DNA from: Deltaproteobacteria bacterium
GTDB taxonomy: Bacteria > Desulfobacterota > Syntrophia > Syntrophales > UBA2192
Assembly: GCA_026388445.1 (NCBI GenBank)
Contig: JAPLJU010000109.1
Coordinates: 1 to 9,008 of the forward strand
Direction of reading: 5' to 3'
DNA: 9,008 nucleotides
In this document: positions 6,132 through 9,008 of the stretch, piece by piece
Layout: each line of letters starts with the position of its first letter
Numbering within the stretch: position 1 is the stretch's first letter
Program-made: the position numbers and the translations under genes
The notes under the pieces: model-generated
Seen by the model: only the letters and a program-made list of their open reading frames with translations
Databases searched by the model: none
What the model was told of the DNA's origin: nothing

Positions 6132-6544
6132 TTCTTTTCCATCTCTTTGACGTAGCGCATCCGCAGTTCGAACAGGAGGTTGTCGAGGAGTTGTTCCTCC
6201 TCCGACGCGAGGTTCCCGCGTGTTTTTTCCCTCAGCATGCCCAGGATGTCGATCGTCTGTTTCGCTGCCGGGAGATTCTTTTCCACGTTCTGGGTGGCCG
6301 GGTCGGGGAAATCCCCGAAGTGGAAAAGGGCGCTCGTGCCGAGGGAAAAGACGAACGTTGAAAAATCAATCTCCGGTACATCGCGAGGCACTGCCGTGCT
6401 TTTCTCTCCGGGGTGCTCTGCGGGTTCGGCCTGCCCGGCCGCCTCCGTCCGTTCCCCGACGAGCTCCTTTTTTGTTTCACCGGCTTCGTCAAAGCGCCTT
6501 CTGTCCTTGACGGTAAACCCCTTGTCCTTTTTTTCCTCCTCCAT
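6128..6544 (-). CDS. DUF1844 family protein of unknown function
   Basis: This 138-residue soluble protein belongs by its motifs to the DUF1844 family, small proteins without an established function. A short N-terminal piece, GFTVKDRRRF (9-18), is followed by a charged Glu/Ala/Pro-rich linker (about 20-56) that is probably disordered. The conserved helical domain then runs from about 58 to 134: EIDFSTFVFSLGTSAL (58-73), PAAKQTIDILGMLREKTRGN (92-111) and a C-terminal LLFELRMRYV. There is no signal peptide or clear membrane segment, although residues 62-76 are hydrophobic. AAGGGGG precedes the start. The stop codon overlaps the ispE start as ATGA, tying its expression to isoprenoid precursor synthesis. 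The family name rests on my recognition of the motifs, and no reaction can be assigned. Confidence 0.5.
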   Translation of the reverse strand: MEEEKKDKGFTVKDRRRFDEAGETKKELVGERTEAAGQAEPAEHPGEKSTAVPRDVPEIDFSTFVFSLGTSALFHFGDFPDPATQNVEKNLPAAKQTIDILGMLREKTRGNLASEEEQLLDNLLFELRMRYVKEMEKK

Positions 6545-6572
6545 GACGACCCCCTTCTTTCGCTATAACAAA

Positions 6573-6614
6573 GAAGCAGGAGACCGATCTTGATACTCTT
6601 CAGCCCCCTGCTTC
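6573..6614 (-). terminator. Hairpin between htpX and the DUF1844 gene, probable weak terminator
   Basis: On the minus strand GAAGCAGGGGGCTGA (6614-6600) can pair along its whole length with TCGGTCTCCTGCTTC (6587-6573), 15 pairs with three G-U wobbles and a 12-base loop. The tail is TTTGTTATAG, a poor T-run. It starts 32 bases after the htpX stop codon and ends just before the ribosome binding site of the next gene. It may be a partial terminator, or an RNA end-protecting hairpin that lets the two sides of the cluster be expressed at different levels. Confidence 0.5.
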
Positions 6615-6645
6615 CTCATGGACATTCGTCAAACTCACCGGGCGA

Positions 6646-7497
6646 TCATTTGATCTTCATCTGTCGCAGCCGCGCGATGCGCTCCTCGATGGGCGGATGG
6701 GTGCTGAAGAGCGTCATAAAGGACCTTCCCGACAGCGGACTGACCGTGAAGATGTGGGCCGTTGACGGGTTGGCATCCATGGGAATCGCCACGGAACCGC
6801 GGGCCAGCTTCTCCAGGGCGCTGGCCAGGCCATAGGGTTTACCGGAAACCATGGCACCGCCGTCGTCTGCTAGGTATTCCCGCGAGCGTGATATGGCCAT
6901 CTGGATGATCATGGCCGCAATCGGCGACAGGATGGCCATGAAGATGAGCCCGATCCCACCGCCGCCACCGCCCTCTTCGTCGCTTCCCCTGCTGCCGCCG
7001 AATATGGCCGCCCACTGAGCCATGTGGGCGAGCATGGTGATGGCCCCTGCAATGGTGGCCGCGATGGCACCGATCAGGATGTCCTTGTTCTTGATGTGGG
7101 TGAGCTCATGGGATAGCACGCCTTCGAGCTCATCCCTGTTCAGCATCTTCAGAATCCCTTCCGTGACGGCCACAACCGCATGTTTTTCGTTCCGTCCCGT
7201 GGCAAAGGCGTTCGGCGTCTCACTCGGGACGATGTAAACCTTCGGCATGGGCAGGCCTGCTTTCATGGACAGGTCCTGGACGATCCGGTAGAGCTCCGGT
7301 GCCTCCTGCTCCGTCACCTCCTGGCCCCGGTACATCCTGAGCACGATCTTGTCGGAGAACCAGTAGCTTCCCAGGTTCATGACCATGGCGAAGACAAAGG
7401 CGATGACCATGCCCTGCTGTCCGCCAAAGTAGCCCCCGATCAGGATCAGAAGCCCTGTCAGAGCTCCCAGCAGCAATGCTGTTTTCAAAGAGTTCAT
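6646..7497 (-). CDS. htpX: Membrane zinc metalloprotease HtpX (M48B)
   Basis: HtpX is an inner-membrane protease that degrades misfolded membrane proteins, overlapping with FtsH. The 283-residue protein has the usual layout: two N-terminal membrane segments (about 6-22 and 27-46), then the cytoplasmic protease domain with the zinc motif HELTH (His130, Glu131, His134), two further hydrophobic stretches (about 141-165 and 182-203), and the third zinc ligand Glu207 in SRSREYLADD. STHPPIEERIARL near the C-terminus is also typical. Residues 168-182 form a Ser/Asp/Glu then six-glycine run between the last two hydrophobic segments, probably a flexible loop. GGAGGGAGGA just upstream gives a strong start. 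It lies 30 bases after clpB and is very likely transcribed with it, pairing a cytosolic disaggregase with a membrane quality-control protease. In many bacteria both are heat-shock genes, but no heat-shock promoter is visible within the window. Confidence 0.5.
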   Translation of the reverse strand: MNSLKTALLLGALTGLLILIGGYFGGQQGMVIAFVFAMVMNLGSYWFSDKIVLRMYRGQEVTEQEAPELYRIVQDLSMKAGLPMPKVYIVPSETPNAFATGRNEKHAVVAVTEGILKMLNRDELEGVLSHELTHIKNKDILIGAIAATIAGAITMLAHMAQWAAIFGGSRGSDEEGGGGGGIGLIFMAILSPIAAMIIQMAISRSREYLADDGGAMVSGKPYGLASALEKLARGSVAIPMDANPSTAHIFTVSPLSGRSFMTLFSTHPPIEERIARLRQMKIK

Positions 7498-7527
7498 TCG
7501 ATTCCTCCCTCCATTTCGATCACTGGT

Positions 7528-9008
7528 CTATTTGCGCGAAGCCTCCCGTTTGGAGACCGTTTCATTCTTCGGGCTGAAGAATACCTCGCCGGCGGGCGTG
7601 ATGTCCACCACGATGTGTTCCCCTTCGGCGAAGTCCCCTTCCAGGAGTTTCATGGCAAGGGGGTCCAGTATAATCTTTTGGATCGATCTCTTCAAGGGTC
7701 TTGCACCATAGGTGGCGCTGTAGCCCGCTTTCGAGAGCTGCTTCTTGGCCTCGTCAGTGAGTTCGACGGAGAGCTTCTTCTCCGCCAGCCGCCTGTTCAG
7801 AAGACGGATCTGGATGTCGATAATCCGGTTGATGTCGCTGATGGTGAGCGATCTGAAGACGATGATGTCGTCGATGCGGTTGAGGAATTCCGGCTTGAAG
7901 GTCGTTCTCAGGGTGTCGAGGATGCGGATCTTCCGGTCTCCCTCGCTCATGGAGGGGTCGGTGATCCACTGCCCGCCTAGGTTCGAGGTCATGATGACAA
8001 TGGTGTTCTTGAAATCCACCGTCCGGCCATGGCCGTCCGTCAGCCGCCCGTCATCGAGGATCTGCAGCAGGACATTGAAGACGTCCGGGTGGGCCTTCTC
8101 GATCTCGTCGAAGAGGATCACCGAGTAGGGTTTTCTCCGGACGGACTCTGTCAGGTAGCCCCCCTCCTCGTATCCCACATACCCCGGGGGGGCGCCGATG
8201 AGTCTCGCCACGGAGTGTTTTTCCATGAACTCCGTCATGTCGATCCGGATCATATTCTGCTCGTCGTCGAACATGAACTCCGCCAGTGCCCGGGCGAGTT
8301 CCGTCTTTCCCACGCCCGTGGGTCCCAGAAAGATGAAGGATCCGATGGGGCGGTTCGGATCGGCAAGACCCGAACGGGCCCTGCGAAGGGCGCTGGAGAC
8401 GGCCTGAATGGCCTCTTCCTGTCCGATGACGCGCTGCTGGAGACGCTCCTCCATCTGGATGAGCTTCTGGACCTCCGTCTCCATCATCCTCGAGACGGGG
8501 ATGCCGGTCCATTTGGCCACGACCTCGGCCACATCCTCGGCATCCACCTCTTCCTTGAGCATCTTCTGTTCTTTCTGGATTTCCCCGAGTCCCGCCTGCT
8601 CTTTTTCCAGTTCCTTGTTGAGCTCGACGAGTTTCCCGTAGCGGATTTCAGCCGCACGGGATAGGTTTCCCTCCCTCTGGGCGGTTATCTCCTCGTTCTT
8701 GAGGTCCTCGAACCGTCCCCGGATGGCCTGGATCTTCTTGATTTGTTCCTTTTCTGCAGACCAGCGGGACTTCATGGCATCCCGGCTTTCCTTGAGCTTC
8801 CCGAGTTCGGCGTCGAGCCTCTCCAGCCTTTCCTTTGCCGTCGGGTCCGTCTCGTCCTTGAGGGACTGGCGCTCGATCTCGAGCTGCATGATCCGTCTTT
8901 CCAGCGCGTCGATCTCGGCCGGCAGGCTGTCGAGTTCAATGCGCAGTCTCGATGCCGCCTCGTCGATGAGATCAACGGCCTTGTCCGGCAGGAAGCGATC
9001 GGAGATAT
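7528..9008 (-). CDS. clpB: ATP-dependent chaperone ClpB, N-terminus beyond the window
   Basis: ClpB is a hexameric AAA+ disaggregase that threads proteins out of aggregates together with DnaK. The frame is open to the right edge, and 493 codons are partly or wholly present, the C-terminal half of a protein normally near 860 residues. The first residues, SDRFLPDKAVDLIDEAASRL, are the end of the first AAA domain. Then come the middle-domain coiled coil (about 8940-8540, rich in Glu, Lys and Leu), the link WTGIPVSRM, and the second AAA domain with Walker A GPTGVGKTE (about 8325-8299), the pore loop GYVGYEEGG, Walker B VILFDEIEKAH (about 8121-8089), arginine-bearing EFLNRIDD and YGARPLKR (7712-7689). 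The long middle coiled coil separates it from ClpA and ClpC, and there is no ClpP-binding loop of the ClpA type. The tail ends KREASRK. No defects are seen. Confidence 0.5.
   Translation of the reverse strand, partial: ISDRFLPDKAVDLIDEAASRLRIELDSLPAEIDALERRIMQLEIERQSLKDETDPTAKERLERLDAELGKLKESRDAMKSRWSAEKEQIKKIQAIRGRFEDLKNEEITAQREGNLSRAAEIRYGKLVELNKELEKEQAGLGEIQKEQKMLKEEVDAEDVAEVVAKWTGIPVSRMMETEVQKLIQMEERLQQRVIGQEEAIQAVSSALRRARSGLADPNRPIGSFIFLGPTGVGKTELARALAEFMFDDEQNMIRIDMTEFMEKHSVARLIGAPPGYVGYEEGGYLTESVRRKPYSVILFDEIEKAHPDVFNVLLQILDDGRLTDGHGRTVDFKNTIVIMTSNLGGQWITDPSMSEGDRKIRILDTLRTTFKPEFLNRIDDIIVFRSLTISDINRIIDIQIRLLNRRLAEKKLSVELTDEAKKQLSKAGYSATYGARPLKRSIQKIILDPLAMKLLEGDFAEGEHIVVDITPAGEVFFSPKNETVSKREASRK

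Noticed and set aside
6562..6567. Extended -10 (TGTTATAGC) before the DUF1844 gene
   Set aside because: There is no -35 partner, and the implied start would remove part of the ribosome binding site.
7180..8664. Long plus-strand open frames opposite htpX and clpB
   Set aside because: They are antisense to protein-coding genes with intact motifs, and their translations have a biased, motif-free composition.
1..9008. Novel defence, phage or mobile system
   Set aside because: Every frame with a recognisable family is a core housekeeping gene on one strand. There are no transposase, integrase, toxin-antitoxin or direct-repeat array signs, and no abrupt composition change.

Overview
The window is a run of bacterial core genes, all on the minus strand, so it reads from right to left. 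The GC-rich coding, the strong Shine-Dalgarno sequences and above all the order ispE, tRNA-Gln, prs, rplY, pth resemble what I remember of Deltaproteobacteria (Desulfobacterota) such as the Geobacter and Syntrophus groups. A membrane pyrophosphatase of the 'divergent' type just downstream fits the same origin, and a syntrophic or otherwise energy-limited anaerobe is plausible. This assignment is an inference from gene order and motif style; no database search was possible.

Reading along the minus strand: (1) 9008-7528 holds the C-terminal half of the disaggregase ClpB, followed after 30 bases by the membrane zinc protease HtpX (7497-6646). Together they look like a protein quality-control unit. 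(2) A 15-bp hairpin (6614-6573) separates this from a small DUF1844 protein (6544-6128), whose stop codon overlaps the start of ispE (6131-5295) as ATGA. (3) A tRNA-Gln(UUG) gene (5248-5174) is followed by prs (PRPP synthetase, 5111-4158), rplY (ribosomal protein L25/Ctc, 4050-3379) and pth (peptidyl-tRNA hydrolase, 3200-2604), a block devoted to isoprenoid precursors, nucleotide precursors and translation. A strong intrinsic terminator lies after rplY (3337-3302). (4) hppA (2359 to beyond the left edge) encodes an ion-pumping membrane pyrophosphatase with its own good sigma70-type promoter (2460-2432) and a perfect inverted repeat in its leader. Its sequence predicts a K+-independent, proton-pumping enzyme of the divergent subfamily, with an extra signal-peptide-like N-terminus.

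The least ordinary non-coding structure is a pair of related imperfect palindromes of about 80-88 bases (4068-4155 and 3215-3294). They lie in the same orientation in the two gaps on either side of rplY, each ending close to the ribosome binding site of the next gene. They look like two diverged copies of a dispersed intergenic repeat family. I see no mobile element, CRISPR array, phage gene or novel multi-gene system; the window is mainly housekeeping DNA, and the points of interest are the pyrophosphatase, the repeat pair and the uncharacterised DUF1844 gene coupled to ispE.

[Form note: the original answer gave no feature confidences; the uniform 0.5 is a placeholder required by the schema, not an estimate.]
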